From contig DBMJ01000016.1 of assembly GCA_002298125.1 (NCBI GenBank), forward strand, positions 248,001 to 312,000: a stretch of 64,000 bases of DNA. Direction: 5' to 3'. The notes under the pieces are model-generated. The model was not told the DNA's origin. It worked only from the letters and a program-made list of their open reading frames with translations, and searched no databases. Of the stretch, positions 1 through 9,166 are shown one piece after another. The translations under genes and the position numbers were made by a program. Position 1 is the first letter of the stretch. Each line of letters opens with the position of its first letter. Source of the DNA: Clostridium sp. UBA701. GTDB taxonomy: Bacteria > Bacillota > Clostridia > Clostridiales > Clostridiaceae.

Positions 1-562
1 ACAGAGATTTCATAAGAGGCCTCATAAGTTCAAAGACCTCATTTGGACGAAGTTTTCCTTCACTGTTTGCCAGGTGCTGCTTTAAGGTAATGCCGTTAAT
101 AAACTCCATGACTATATAGGCTGTACCATTTTCTCTGAAAAAGTCTTTAACAGCCACAATACCTGGTAGGTTATAAAATTTGGCTAGGCTTTTTGCTTCA
201 TTAACAAATTTATCAAGACCAGTTTGATAAAAATCTGCCTTATTACCGGAAAAAGGTGTAACTGTATAGCTTCCTGTGGAGGTTGTTTCTCGGGTAACAA
301 GGCCTGTAGGGTAGTATTCCTTTATAGCAATCTTAACATCAAGGTTTAAATCCCAGCCCAGATAGGTAATGCCAAAGCCACCCTCACCCAGTACCCTGCC
401 AACCAAGTATTTTCCGCTCAAAATAGTGAAGGGCTTTAATTGATGTGGTGCAGACACATTTTTAGCTATATCGTATCCGCACTTTGGGCAAGGCTCATTA
501 GGGTTTTCTAGGGTAGACATACACCCCATACATAGTTTGTGTGTATTGATTACATTGGCCAC
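1..562 (-). CDS. Serine/threonine protein kinase with N-terminal zinc ribbon (3' part outside window)
   Basis: This is a Hanks-type protein kinase whose C-terminal part lies beyond the left edge. The N-terminus carries two Cys-x2-Cys knuckles (CMGC and CPKC, about residues 10-27) that should bind zinc. A kinase N-lobe follows, with a glycine-rich loop (GEGGFGITYLG), the ATP-anchoring lysine in IAIKEYY, and the hinge region YIVMEFINGITLKQHL. Members of this family phosphorylate Ser/Thr in cytoplasmic or envelope proteins; no substrate can be named here. The start is uncertain: GTG at 562 is 12 nt from GGGAG, and an in-frame GTG at 571 is only 3 nt from it. It is divergent from the sensor kinase at 748. 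Confidence 0.85.
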   Translation of the reverse strand, partial: MANVINTHKLCMGCMSTLENPNEPCPKCGYDIAKNVSAPHQLKPFTILSGKYLVGRVLGEGGFGITYLGWDLNLDVKIAIKEYYPTGLVTRETTSTGSYTVTPFSGNKADFYQTGLDKFVNEAKSLAKFYNLPGIVAVKDFFRENGTAYIVMEFINGITLKQHLANSEGKLRPNEVFELMRPLMKSL

Positions 563-747
563 AATATTCACCAGCTCCCTTATATATACTTATTGTAAAA
601 ATTTTAACATATGTAGCTCTCTTACAGTTCCCAAAGATTATGGGAAATTAAATTTTATTTCCGACATACATTTATTTACTAGTGCTTTCCATGTATAATA
701 TTTATATTAGGCTTGTCAATCAATAATGAGAAACATTTGTTGCAAGG

Positions 748-2133
748 ATGTGGTTTACCATGGTGTTTACCTTGTTAATCTGGCTTCTTCTATTCTTAAT
801 CTACGTATCTGATAAACATAATAAGATCAACCAATGGTGCGCAATTAGCGGGATTTTTTTCAGCCTTGGCACTTTAAAAGAGTATTTATACTTTGAGCTT
901 GCTCCCGTTATTATTGAACACTACGGTTCAGTGATAACAATGGATTTCATAACTGCGGTGTACTCTTTTATGACTGCGATGTTATATTATCTTGCCATGC
1001 CATCAATTGTGCTGTTTGCTTTTTACTTTTCTTCTTATCCGGCACGTTGTCCAAAAGAATTTAGGTATATCAGATTTATTGTTTTTATTCCTGCTTTTAT
1101 CCTTTCTTTAATTTTTGCCCCTGCCAGAATTAGCTATTATCAACATAATAGTTTTATCTTTTGGTATACAGTTTCAGGATACAATCTTCTTTATGGAATA
1201 CTTATGACAGTTTTAACAATAAGAACAGTGCTGAGAGAAAAGGCACCCAGACAGCGTCGTCAAAAACGAGTGGTGAGTATAATTGTGCTGCCTCCAGTAT
1301 GGTATTGGCTTCTTACGATATTTGTGATACATAGTCTGGGAATTTCCTCACTGATGAAGGTGTGGAAGAATAACACACTTATTGTTGCTCTGGTAATCAT
1401 ATTCTATATTTCTGCAGCCTTCAGAGAAGGTATTATGGGAATGCGATTAAGGGGAGAAAACTATCATTGGGATTCTGATATGGAGATCGCAGGGAAAGGT
1501 GCCCAGTACACCAGTCATATATTAAAAAATGAGGTAACCAAAATAGAATGGTGTGTAAGTAATTTATCCAAGGATTATGCTGAAAAAACACCGGAGGAGC
1601 TGGCTATTATTCAGCGCTCTACTCAACACTTGAAGCAGTTTGTAAACAAAACTCAGTTTTACTCTAACGATATCGTACTAAAACTAGAGAATGTACAAGT
1701 ACAAAGCATCATACAGGCATCTATATTATCTATGAGAGATTATGTGGGAAAGAATATAGAGTTTAGGATGAATTGCGAAGAGCAAGAATGTATAAGCTGT
1801 GACAAAGAACATATTATAGAGGTGCTGAACAATTTAATATCAAATGCTGCAGATGCCATGGAGAACAATGGGAGTATAACTATTTCCTATACCAATGATT
1901 ATAAGAAACATATGCACATACTCTCCGTATCCGATGAGGGACATGGGATTTCAAAGGAAAATATGTACAAGATATTTGAGTCCTATTTTACAACAAAAAA
2001 GACAAATACTAATTTTGGACTTGGTCTTACCTATTGCGCAAATGTTATGAAAAAACATAAGGGCTATATTGATGTTAAGAGTGAAGAAGGAAGGGGATCA
2101 ACCTTTTATCTTTTCTTTCCCTTCAAGTATTAA
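748..2133 (+). CDS. Seven-TM sensor histidine kinase
   Basis: This is the membrane sensor kinase of a two-component system. Seven hydrophobic segments fill roughly residues 1-230. A short dimerisation segment follows, with the likely phospho-accepting His257 in SHILKNEVTKIEW. The GHKL ATPase domain has an N box (NNLISNAADAM), a G1 box (SDEGHGI) and a G2 box (FGLGLTYC). There is no PAS or HAMP domain, so the ligand is probably sensed by the 7-TM module itself. The response regulator starts 20 nt downstream, so the two form an operon. The ATG at 748 follows a weak AAGG, and an in-frame ATG at 760 is an alternative. The stimulus is unknown. Confidence 0.85.
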   Translation: MWFTMVFTLLIWLLLFLIYVSDKHNKINQWCAISGIFFSLGTLKEYLYFELAPVIIEHYGSVITMDFITAVYSFMTAMLYYLAMPSIVLFAFYFSSYPARCPKEFRYIRFIVFIPAFILSLIFAPARISYYQHNSFIFWYTVSGYNLLYGILMTVLTIRTVLREKAPRQRRQKRVVSIIVLPPVWYWLLTIFVIHSLGISSLMKVWKNNTLIVALVIIFYISAAFREGIMGMRLRGENYHWDSDMEIAGKGAQYTSHILKNEVTKIEWCVSNLSKDYAEKTPEELAIIQRSTQHLKQFVNKTQFYSNDIVLKLENVQVQSIIQASILSMRDYVGKNIEFRMNCEEQECISCDKEHIIEVLNNLISNAADAMENNGSITISYTNDYKKHMHILSVSDEGHGISKENMYKIFESYFTTKKTNTNFGLGLTYCANVMKKHKGYIDVKSEEGRGSTFYLFFPFKY

Positions 2134-2153
2134 GGCTTGTATAGAGGTGTAGT

Positions 2154-2744
2154 ATGGAAAATAGCAGCATAAGACTAATCATTGTTGAAGACGATATGGA
2201 CTTTACCTTTTTAATAAGGCAAATGCTAAAAAATGAACCGGATTTGGAATTAGTAGGGCATGCAAGCAGTAGAGATGAGGCCATAAAGCTGGCACAGGAG
2301 TTGAAGCCCCATATAGTTTTAATGGATTTAAACTTATCTTCCACGAAGCTAGATGGAGTTGAAGCTTCTAGGGAAATTCGCCGTACAACTAATGCAAAGG
2401 TTATAATTCTTACATCCTTTGAGGACCCCAAAATAGTGATTGAAGCAAGTAAGAACAGCTTTGCTTCAGGATATGTATTTAAAAGCCAATTTGAATTAAT
2501 CCCCGATAGTATACGAAGAACTGCAAAGGGGCACACGCCTCAGGAATACTTGATTAATTCACTTATCCTTGCAGAGCTTTCTCCTGCAGAGCAGGCCATA
2601 TTTAACAGTATGCTGGGAAGGGAAGTTGCTACTCTTTCCTCACAAAAAACTATTGCAAATCAGAAAACAAGCATATTTAAAAAGCTGGGAATTAAAAATC
2701 AGGCAGAGCTCATTCATATATTTGGAGAATTGACTATGCTATAA
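2154..2744 (+). CDS. Response regulator, NarL/FixJ-like with degenerate HTH
   Basis: This is the partner of the upstream 7-TM kinase. The receiver domain (about residues 1-125) has the acidic pair VEDD, the phospho-accepting Asp58 in LMDLNLSS, a Thr in ILTSFED and the conserved Lys in YVFKSQF. The C-terminal 60 residues resemble a LuxR-type helix-turn-helix (LSPAEQAIFNSM, then TIANQKTSIFKKLGIKNQAELI). However, the recognition helix lacks the usual KEIAxxL..S..TVK pattern, so DNA binding is likely but its mode is not certain. The gene has a modest RBS (GAGGTG). It is probably cotranscribed with the kinase; the uvsE gene 30 nt downstream has its own strong RBS. Confidence 0.82.
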   Translation: MENSSIRLIIVEDDMDFTFLIRQMLKNEPDLELVGHASSRDEAIKLAQELKPHIVLMDLNLSSTKLDGVEASREIRRTTNAKVIILTSFEDPKIVIEASKNSFASGYVFKSQFELIPDSIRRTAKGHTPQEYLINSLILAELSPAEQAIFNSMLGREVATLSSQKTIANQKTSIFKKLGIKNQAELIHIFGELTML

Positions 2745-2774
2745 TAATTTATTATATACCTAGGAGGAGTTACC

Positions 2775-4031
2775 ATGAGCATAGGCTATGCATGCTTAAC
2801 AGTTGGAGTACCAAATACAGATATGAAAAGCTGTGTGATGAAAAATGCCAGTGAAGAAAGATTAATAGAACTAATCGCTCACAACTTGAATTCCCTTGAA
2901 AATATAATTGATTATAATATTTCAAAGGATATAAAGCTTTTTAGGATTAGCTCTGATTTAATCCCCTTTGGGTCTAGTCCTGTAAATAGACTCCCTTGGT
3001 GGGATATATTTGCCCCTAAGCTTTTAAACATAGGCGGGAAAATTCTAACCAGTGGTATGCGGGTATCTATGCATCCCGGGCAGTACACCATATTAAATTC
3101 CCCAAGTGAAGAAGTTGTTCAGAGAGCTATGGAGGATTTGAACTACCATGCAAAAGTGCTAGAAAGCCTAGGGGTGGGGGAGGAGCATAAAATAGTGCTG
3201 CATATTGGGGGCGTTTATGGAGATAAAGAGCAGGCCATAAAGCGGTTTATAATAAATTATGAAAGATTGGAGGAAGCAGTAAAAAGAAGGCTTGTAATTG
3301 AAAACGATGATAAGTCTTACAATATTTGTGATGTGCTTGAAATAGGGAGAAGGCTTGATATTCCTGTGGTCTATGACAATCTGCACAATGCAATAAATCC
3401 CTGTGACAAAGGGAAAAATGATTTCTATTGGATTGATGAGTGCAGGAAGACCTGGCAGGAAAAGGATGGCTGCCCTAAAATTCATTATGCTCAGCAGGAG
3501 CTTTCAAAGAAGCCGGGAGCACATTCCAGCAGAATAAGGATAGATGAATTTATGGATTTTTACCAGGGTATAGCTCATAGAAGCCTGGATATCATGCTGG
3601 AGGTAAAGGATAAAAACCTTTCAGCAGTAAAGTGTATTAACTGCACTTCTCCAGATAATAAAATCAAAGCCCTGGAGCTAGAATGGAGTAAGTATAAATA
3701 TAAGATACTAGAAAAATCTCAACAGGATTATATAGAGATAAGAAGCTTGCTTAAGGATAAGAAGGATTATCCTGTAGCAGCCTTTTATAATATTATTGAT
3801 AAGGCATTAGAAAAGGAAGATAGCCTTGGCAGCTTTATAAATGCAGCTCAACATGTATGGGGACATTTTAAGGACAGGGCATTAGACAAAGAAAAAGATA
3901 AATTTTTAAGAAATATAAAATTGTACCAGCAAGGGGAAATATCAGCTGGCACAATTAAGAATTTTTTATGGAAGATGGCTGTTAAGTACAAAGAGCCATA
4001 TCTTTTGTGTTCATACTACTTTGTATTATAA
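2775..4031 (+). CDS. uvsE: UV DNA damage endonuclease UvsE/UvdE
   Basis: This is a TIM-barrel endonuclease that nicks DNA 5' to cyclobutane dimers, 6-4 photoproducts and some other lesions. It starts an alternative excision repair route in the cytoplasm. Family signatures are clear: IGYACLTVG at the N-terminus, FRISSDLIPFGS, the metal-site histidines in VSMHPGQY and LHIGGVYGDK, the carboxylate in VIENDD, and YDNLHNA. At 418 residues it is longer than the compact thermophilic enzymes because of a C-terminal extension of about 100 residues, rich in charged helices (from about residue 300). This extension is common in clostridial and Bacillus members. RBS AGGAGGAG is 5 nt upstream of the ATG. 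Confidence 0.95.
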   Translation: MSIGYACLTVGVPNTDMKSCVMKNASEERLIELIAHNLNSLENIIDYNISKDIKLFRISSDLIPFGSSPVNRLPWWDIFAPKLLNIGGKILTSGMRVSMHPGQYTILNSPSEEVVQRAMEDLNYHAKVLESLGVGEEHKIVLHIGGVYGDKEQAIKRFIINYERLEEAVKRRLVIENDDKSYNICDVLEIGRRLDIPVVYDNLHNAINPCDKGKNDFYWIDECRKTWQEKDGCPKIHYAQQELSKKPGAHSSRIRIDEFMDFYQGIAHRSLDIMLEVKDKNLSAVKCINCTSPDNKIKALELEWSKYKYKILEKSQQDYIEIRSLLKDKKDYPVAAFYNIIDKALEKEDSLGSFINAAQHVWGHFKDRALDKEKDKFLRNIKLYQQGEISAGTIKNFLWKMAVKYKEPYLLCSYYFVL

Positions 4032-4060
4032 TTAATAATAAGGTAGGAGGTATTTATATC

Positions 4061-4477
4061 ATGCAAATAAGAGATTTAATAGATTTATTAGGATGGGTAA
4101 CGGCTATTAGCTTTGGTATTGCAATTTTAAATTATTTTGTAAAATATATTAATAAAAAGTATATTAACAAATTAGGAAAAGATAAAAAGCAAATAGTTGA
4201 TTTTTACAGAAAAATAATGAAGCTAATTGTTAAGAATCATAAGTTAGCAGGTGCAATAGCTGTATTTTCTGTACTAACTCATTTCTTCATTGCTTTTTCA
4301 AACAATATCATTAGCATAACTGGAATAATAGCTGCATGTCTTATGGCTGTCATATTCCTTTTAGGCTTTTACGGTGCATTTATAAATAAGAATTACAAGG
4401 GAATGTGGCTAAAGGTACATCGTGTTATAGCCTTTGCCTTAATAATAGCCGTATTTATTCATTTGCTGCTAAAATAA
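4061..4477 (+). CDS. Small four-helix membrane protein with bis-His di-haem signature (cytochrome b / ferric-reductase-like)
   Basis: A 138-residue protein with four predicted membrane helices. Two helices each carry a histidine pair spaced 14 residues apart: His60/His74 (NHKLAG...LTH) and His120/His134 (VHRVIA...FIH). Paired H-x13-H motifs on two helices are the haem-ligating pattern of ferric-reductase/NOX-type and related cytochrome b domains. I infer a small di-haem transmembrane electron carrier without any flavin or NAD domain. The start is the ATG at 4061, preceded by AGGTAGGAGG; an upstream in-frame ATG (4007) lies inside uvsE without an RBS. The gene begins 29 nt after uvsE and may be cotranscribed with it. 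The exact redox partner is unknown. Confidence 0.6.
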   Translation: MQIRDLIDLLGWVTAISFGIAILNYFVKYINKKYINKLGKDKKQIVDFYRKIMKLIVKNHKLAGAIAVFSVLTHFFIAFSNNIISITGIIAACLMAVIFLLGFYGAFINKNYKGMWLKVHRVIAFALIIAVFIHLLLK

Positions 4478-4496
4478 AGTGGTGAAAAATGTGCTG

Positions 4497-5555
4497 TTAC
4501 AATAATATCCCTATGAGTGCAATGGCAGATATTATTTGGACAGTACCAATAAGAATACCGTAGATAGATACAGTTTTTCCGTGCTGAATCAGTTTTTTAA
4601 AGTTGATTCTAAGACCGATGGCAGCAAGGGCAATTATCTCTAAATTGTTGCTTATGCTTTTAGCGGAGTGGGATATATATTTAGGTATTAAATTTAGAGA
4701 AAACAATATACAGCAGATAAAGAAACCTATTACATACCAAGGTACAGTAACTTTATTTTTCTTGTGCACAGTACCTTCATTATGGGCAGTGGTGCTGTCT
4801 TCTATGTTCTTGTTTTTTAAGCTGCTAAAGACCATTACCACTACAACTAGTAATATTACTCTCAATATTTTAAAGATAGTTGAGAGATCCTTTACAGCTT
4901 CATTTACCATGGCTCCACTGGCAACCACCTGCCCAATTGATTGAAGGGTTCCACCTATCATAGCTGAGGTTTTAGTTAGCTCATGATTGTATAATAAGCC
5001 TGTTAAAACAGGGAACAATAGCATTAAAATTACTCCGGTAAAATTTACAATGGCAATACTTATACCTTTGTCATCATCAGAGGCATTAATTGCAGAGGCC
5101 GTTGCTACAATAGCTGAGGAGCCACAGACAGCATTGCCGCTGGCCATTAAATATCTAAAATCATCACCAAAACCTAATTTTTTACCGATAAATAAGGCCG
5201 CACATATGGTTATAGACATTTGAAGTACTATAAACAATATTCCATTAACGCCCAATTTAAGAATAGTAGATATACTTAGGGTTGAACCTAATAAAACTAT
5301 TGAATAGGCGAGCAAATTTGTCTCAGCAAATTTGTAGCCATCTTGAAGACTTTTCTGATTTAATAGGGTATTTCCTAGGGCAATACCAAGAAATATAGCT
5401 ATAGAGGTAGCCCCTAGCTTAGGAATTACATGAGATAGGAGTATGCTGATTAAGGCTATAAGTATGGATACTAAGAGTCCTGGTAGGATTTTAATTATTG
5501 CATTTATATGTTTATTTTCATATTTTTTAGTAAGGCTGTTTATCAATTTTATCAT
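4497..5555 (-). CDS. yeiH: YeiH/UPF0324 family putative sulfate or anion exporter
   Basis: An integral membrane protein of about 350 residues, with roughly ten hydrophobic helices and the family landmarks GATSIAIFLGIALGN, SGNAVCGSSAIVATA and QSIGQVVASG. The PSE/UPF0324 family is thought to export sulfate or related sulfur compounds, but experimental support in Firmicutes is thin. It is divergent from a LysR regulator, the same pairing as yeiE/yeiH in enterobacteria, so regulation by that LysR protein is likely. The start is unclear: AAAGGA directly abuts the ATG at 5555, a TTG at 5564 lies upstream, and a TTG at 5546 sits at ideal distance from that RBS. Confidence 0.85.
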   Translation of the reverse strand: MIKLINSLTKKYENKHINAIIKILPGLLVSILIALISILLSHVIPKLGATSIAIFLGIALGNTLLNQKSLQDGYKFAETNLLAYSIVLLGSTLSISTILKLGVNGILFIVLQMSITICAALFIGKKLGFGDDFRYLMASGNAVCGSSAIVATASAINASDDDKGISIAIVNFTGVILMLLFPVLTGLLYNHELTKTSAMIGGTLQSIGQVVASGAMVNEAVKDLSTIFKILRVILLVVVVMVFSSLKNKNIEDSTTAHNEGTVHKKNKVTVPWYVIGFFICCILFSLNLIPKYISHSAKSISNNLEIIALAAIGLRINFKKLIQHGKTVSIYGILIGTVQIISAIALIGILL

Positions 5556-5705
5556 TCCTTTCAATAGTTAAATTAGCACAATGCAACATCTTATTTTTTT
5601 CTTCGATAAAAGTATAATTGTTGTATAATCATAAGTAAAATAAATATATACTATATGTAGGATTAATATTATTAATGACTAATGGATAGAGAAAGGTAGA
5701 GTACA

Positions 5706-6596
5706 GTGTTAGAGGAATTAAAAACCTTTATGGCAGTTGTAGAGTATGAAAGTTTTACCAAGGCAGGAGAGATAGTTAATCTATCTCAGCCAAGTGTTAG
5801 TGTTCATATAAGGAATTTAGAGAATTACTTTGGTGCAAAGCTTATTACAAGGTCTGTGAAACAAAAGAACATAATAATAACTGACAGCGGGTATTTGTTA
5901 TATAGAAGAAGCAAGGAAATGCTGAGGCTTTTAGAAACAACAAAGGGTGAACTGAAAAACTTGTCCAGCTCTTTGAAGGGACAGATAAAAATAGGTGCCA
6001 GCTTTACCATAGGCGAGTATTTATTACCTGCATTTTTGGGTGAGTTCTCTAAACAATATGAGGATATTGAAATTGAACTTATTATAGAAAATACAGCAAG
6101 TATATGTGACAAGGTAAAGAATTTAAAACTGGATTTTGGGCTAATCGAGGGCATTACATCTTCCTTTGACTTCTATCAAGAATACTTTTCTGAAGATTAT
6201 ATAGTTTTAATGGTGCCCTATGAGCATCCCTTAACCAAAGAAGAATTTTCCTATGATAAGCTGCAGGACTTGAGATGGATAAGCAGGGAAAAAGGTTCTG
6301 GCACCAGGGAATACTTAAACATATTCTTAACTGAAAATGAGATAATTCCTAAAAGTATCATGGTATTAGGCAGTAATTATTCCGTTAAAGAAGCGGTGAA
6401 AAATGGACTGGGAGTAACCTTTATCTCTAATTATGTAGCTAAAGAGGCGGCACAAAATAAGGAAGTGTCTATAATAGAGTTGGATAAAAAGTATAAAAGG
6501 CATTTTTCTTATATATTACCTAAGGAGATATCCCTATCTAATGCTTCAGAGATATTTCTTCAAAAGCTAAAGAGGTCCTTTAGTGTTATAAGGTGA
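5706..6596 (+). CDS. LysR family transcriptional regulator (YeiE/CysL-like)
   Basis: A 296-residue LysR-type regulator. The N-terminal winged HTH (residues 1-60) has the typical pattern FMAVVEYESFTKAGE...SQPSVSVHIRNLE. A periplasmic-binding-like effector domain (about 90-290) follows, with GASFTIGEYLLP and the conserved WISREKGSGTREY. Divergence from the YeiH-like exporter argues that it controls that gene and itself from the shared 140-bp region. Members next to YeiH are usually linked to sulfur or cysteine metabolism; the ligand here is an inference from that. The start is GTG at 5706, with AAAGG 9 nt upstream. A hairpin terminator follows at 6603. Confidence 0.9.
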   Translation: MLEELKTFMAVVEYESFTKAGEIVNLSQPSVSVHIRNLENYFGAKLITRSVKQKNIIITDSGYLLYRRSKEMLRLLETTKGELKNLSSSLKGQIKIGASFTIGEYLLPAFLGEFSKQYEDIEIELIIENTASICDKVKNLKLDFGLIEGITSSFDFYQEYFSEDYIVLMVPYEHPLTKEEFSYDKLQDLRWISREKGSGTREYLNIFLTENEIIPKSIMVLGSNYSVKEAVKNGLGVTFISNYVAKEAAQNKEVSIIELDKKYKRHFSYILPKEISLSNASEIFLQKLKRSFSVIR

Positions 6597-6602
6597 AAAC
6601 TG

Positions 6603-6652
6603 AAATTATCCTTCAGGGTGAGTATAAACTCCATCTGAAGGATAATTTTAAT
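6603..6652. terminator. Terminator between convergent LysR and DUF6512 genes
   Basis: A 14-bp inverted repeat (AAATTATCCTTCAG with CTGAAGGATAATTT) around an 18-nt loop, with T-rich flank on the plus side. It lies between the two convergent stop codons and probably serves both genes. Confidence 0.7.
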
Positions 6653-6659
6653 TCATTTA

Positions 6660-7223
6660 TTAAATTCCATATTTTCCTGTAGGTCCATCCTTAAATAAGG
6701 GAAGGTGTGGAGGTGAAAAGGTAAACATAGTGTAGGTCATTGCCATAAGTGCAAGTATAGCAATGGCAATATTAAAGTAACCAGGGCCCAGTTTTGCATG
6801 TTTGTATACATGAAGTGCTAGAACTTGGCCTAAAGTAAGACCTAGGAGCAGTGAAAAGATATCAAGTATAAGTGACTCAATGCCAAAGGCTCCGGTATAG
6901 GTGTAGTAAAAGGAAACAATTACAAGAGGGCATATAAGCTCCGCTGTAACACAGGAAAAAAACCATTTTGCTGGGGAGATGGGGTTACTTTTATTAAGGA
7001 TAAAATACCCAATAGACCACCAGAGGAGCATAGGCCAAAAGGTCAATTTCAAGTGTTCCCATACACTTTCGTTGACAGGAGAAAAAACACCTACAATTAT
7101 GCCGTTGCCTGACCATTCATAGATAAAGTGCATCAGGCTGCCAACAATGAAGAGAACTGGTATTCCTAAAAGTATCCAGGACTTTGCTGAGCTGGCTGAA
7201 GTAAGAGAGGTAGGGCTTAACAT
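6660..7223 (-). CDS. DUF6512 family membrane protein
   Basis: A 187-residue hydrophobic protein with about six membrane helices. It carries the recognisable core SLMHFIYEWSGN...GVFSPVNESVWEHLKL..WP, which matches the family of clostridial membrane proteins annotated DUF6512. Conserved His, Glu and Trp residues in the loop after helix 1 suggest a functional or metal site, but no biochemical role is known to me. The start chosen is the ATG at 7223, 10 nt after AAAGGA; the GTG at 7232 would be too close to it. It appears monocistronic. Confidence 0.7.
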   Translation of the reverse strand: MLSPTSLTSASSAKSWILLGIPVLFIVGSLMHFIYEWSGNGIIVGVFSPVNESVWEHLKLTFWPMLLWWSIGYFILNKSNPISPAKWFFSCVTAELICPLVIVSFYYTYTGAFGIESLILDIFSLLLGLTLGQVLALHVYKHAKLGPGYFNIAIAILALMAMTYTMFTFSPPHLPLFKDGPTGKYGI

Positions 7224-7356
7224 GGCAAACACATCCTTTACTAAAGAATATTAAAATATATGCTATGTTTTATAACAATATTATACAACAATATTGAAAC
7301 TTAATAAATATTATCATATAATAATAATTATAAATTAAATATAAGGAGTGGAGCTT

Positions 7357-8025
7357 ATGAACATGAACTATGATAACTTCCTCCATATGCTTGAGGAAGA
7401 AAATAAAGAAGGCTGTGTAGAGTTTGCATTGTCAAAGCTAGAAAGTGGAGAGCTTGACGTGGTTACTCTATACACAGAAATACTTGAACCCTCATTAAAC
7501 AATATGACCTGTAAGCTGAATGAAAAGAAGGTATGTGTATGGAAGGAACATATTAGAACCTCCATTGTCAGAACTATAATAGAATGCTGTTATCCTTATC
7601 TACTAAAGGAAAAAAGGAAAAACAATATTAAATCAAACAAAGGAAGCGTAGTGGTAGTTTGTCCTCCTGAGGAATACCACGAAATAGGGGCACTTATGGT
7701 TGCAGATTTTTTTGAATTAAATGGCTTTGATACAGTATTTGTAGGAAGCAATACCCCAAAAGAGGATTTTATAGGAGCTATAGAATATATAGAACCTAAA
7801 TATGTAGCTATAAGTGTAACCAATTATTATAACCTTGTGGCAGCGAAAGCTATAATACAAGAAATAAAACATACAGCCAAGTATCCAGTGAAGATTTTAG
7901 TGGGTGGGTATGCTTTTAATTCCAATCCAGAGTCATATAAGCAGATAGGGGCAGATAGGCTATTACAAACTTATGAAGAGATTAGAAAATTTGGAGAGGA
8001 AGGGTATAATGAAGCTAGCTTATAA
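7357..8025 (+). CDS. Stand-alone cobalamin-binding domain protein (B12-binding cap plus Rossmann fold)
   Basis: A 222-residue cytoplasmic protein. A helical cap (about 1-90) has the Glu64-His65 pair found in MerR/CarH-type cobalamin sensors. A Rossmann-like B12-binding domain follows, with the candidate lower ligand His108 in EEYHEIGAL, then FFELNGFDTVFVGSNTP and ILVGGYAFN. There is no DNA-binding or methyltransferase domain. The position equivalent to the light-sensing Trp of CarH reads as Leu in my hand alignment. The ATG at 7357 follows AAGGAG by 8 nt. The end of the gene overlaps the start of the ABC permease by 17 nt, so the two are translationally coupled. It may sense cobalamin or bind a corrinoid for the exporter, but this is unproven. 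Confidence 0.75.
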   Translation: MNMNYDNFLHMLEEENKEGCVEFALSKLESGELDVVTLYTEILEPSLNNMTCKLNEKKVCVWKEHIRTSIVRTIIECCYPYLLKEKRKNNIKSNKGSVVVVCPPEEYHEIGALMVADFFELNGFDTVFVGSNTPKEDFIGAIEYIEPKYVAISVTNYYNLVAAKAIIQEIKHTAKYPVKILVGGYAFNSNPESYKQIGADRLLQTYEEIRKFGEEGYNEASL

Positions 8026-9166
8026 TATAGCGGTTAGATTTTTAAAATCAAGCAAAGGACAAACTATACTGATAGCTCTAGGGATAGCTATAGGTGTAGC
8101 AGTTCAAATATTTATAGGTTCACTAATACAGGGACTGCAAAAAGGGTTAGTGGATAAAACCATAGGCAATACCTCTCAAATTACCATATCCTCTAATACA
8201 GATGACAAGCTCCTGGATAATTGGAAGGATAAGGTCGATAAGGTTAAGGCTGTATCCGGGGTTAAGAATGTTTCTGTGTCTGCAGATTTTAATGCTTTTT
8301 TGAAAAATGGAAACAATGATTATGCTCTATTAATCAGGGGCTTTAACCTAGAGGATGCAGATAAAATATATAACATAAAAAATCGAATTTATGAAGGCAC
8401 CTATCCAAAAGAAGAAAATGAGATAATAATAGGAAAGGACTTTCAAAAGGAGTCTGCTTTAAAAATAGGAGATAAAGTAAATATAGTTACATCAAAGGGC
8501 AATAAAAAGGAAGTTACAATAGTAGGCTTTTATGATCTGAAGGTAGCTAGTGTAAACAAGAGCTGGGTGATAACCACCCTGAAAACCTCTCAGGACTTAT
8601 TCTCCTTTGATGATAAGGTTTCTTCTATTGAAATGCAAACAGATAGTCCTTTTAAGGCGGATGAACTATCAAATACTATAAAAGCTCAGCTATCTAGTGA
8701 CAATGTGAAAGTGGTAAATTGGAAGGAACAGAATGAGCAGCTTTTAAGTGGACTTAATGGGCAGAGTGTATCTAGCATAATGATTCAGGTATTTGTTCTT
8801 ATAGCAGTACTATTAGGTATAGCCAGTGTTCTAGCTATAACAGTAGTTCAAAAGTCAAAGCAGATAGGAATATTAAAGGCAATGGGTATAAAGGATAGAA
8901 CAGCTAGTCAAATATTCTTATTTGAGGGAGCCATGCTTGGAGTAATTGGGGCAATACTTGGCATTGCCATAGGATTTGGACTTTTGTATACCTTCACAAA
9001 GTTTGCACTAAACCCAGATGGAACTCCTGTGGTGGATATATATATAGACTATAAGTTTATTGGGTTTTCAGGAGTTATAGCAATAATAACCTCCACCTTT
9101 GCGGCACTTATTCCTGCGGTAAACTCATCTAAACTAAGTCCAATAGAGGTGATAAAGAATGGCTAA
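8009..9166 (+). CDS. FtsX/MacB-like ABC transporter permease
   Basis: A 385-residue permease of the LolC/MacB type: helix 1 at about residues 18-38, a MacB-like extracytoplasmic domain (about 40-255), then three C-terminal helices of the FtsX module (about 260-385). Such permeases form mechanotransmission exporters with a LolD-like ATPase and typically move lipopeptides, toxins or peptides. The ATG at 8009 lies inside the end of the upstream B12-binding gene, with its RBS (GAGAGGAAGGG) in that coding region. The stop overlaps the ATPase start (ATGGCTAA), so all three genes form one tightly coupled operon. No accessory membrane-fusion protein is visible. The substrate is unknown. Confidence 0.88.
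   Translation: MKLAYNIAVRFLKSSKGQTILIALGIAIGVAVQIFIGSLIQGLQKGLVDKTIGNTSQITISSNTDDKLLDNWKDKVDKVKAVSGVKNVSVSADFNAFLKNGNNDYALLIRGFNLEDADKIYNIKNRIYEGTYPKEENEIIIGKDFQKESALKIGDKVNIVTSKGNKKEVTIVGFYDLKVASVNKSWVITTLKTSQDLFSFDDKVSSIEMQTDSPFKADELSNTIKAQLSSDNVKVVNWKEQNEQLLSGLNGQSVSSIMIQVFVLIAVLLGIASVLAITVVQKSKQIGILKAMGIKDRTASQIFLFEGAMLGVIGAILGIAIGFGLLYTFTKFALNPDGTPVVDIYIDYKFIGFSGVIAIITSTFAALIPAVNSSKLSPIEVIKNG

Noticed and set aside
2123..2536. Long minus-strand frame opposite the response regulator
   Set aside because: It is the antisense shadow of a gene with clear receiver motifs; it has no RBS and no recognisable protein pattern.
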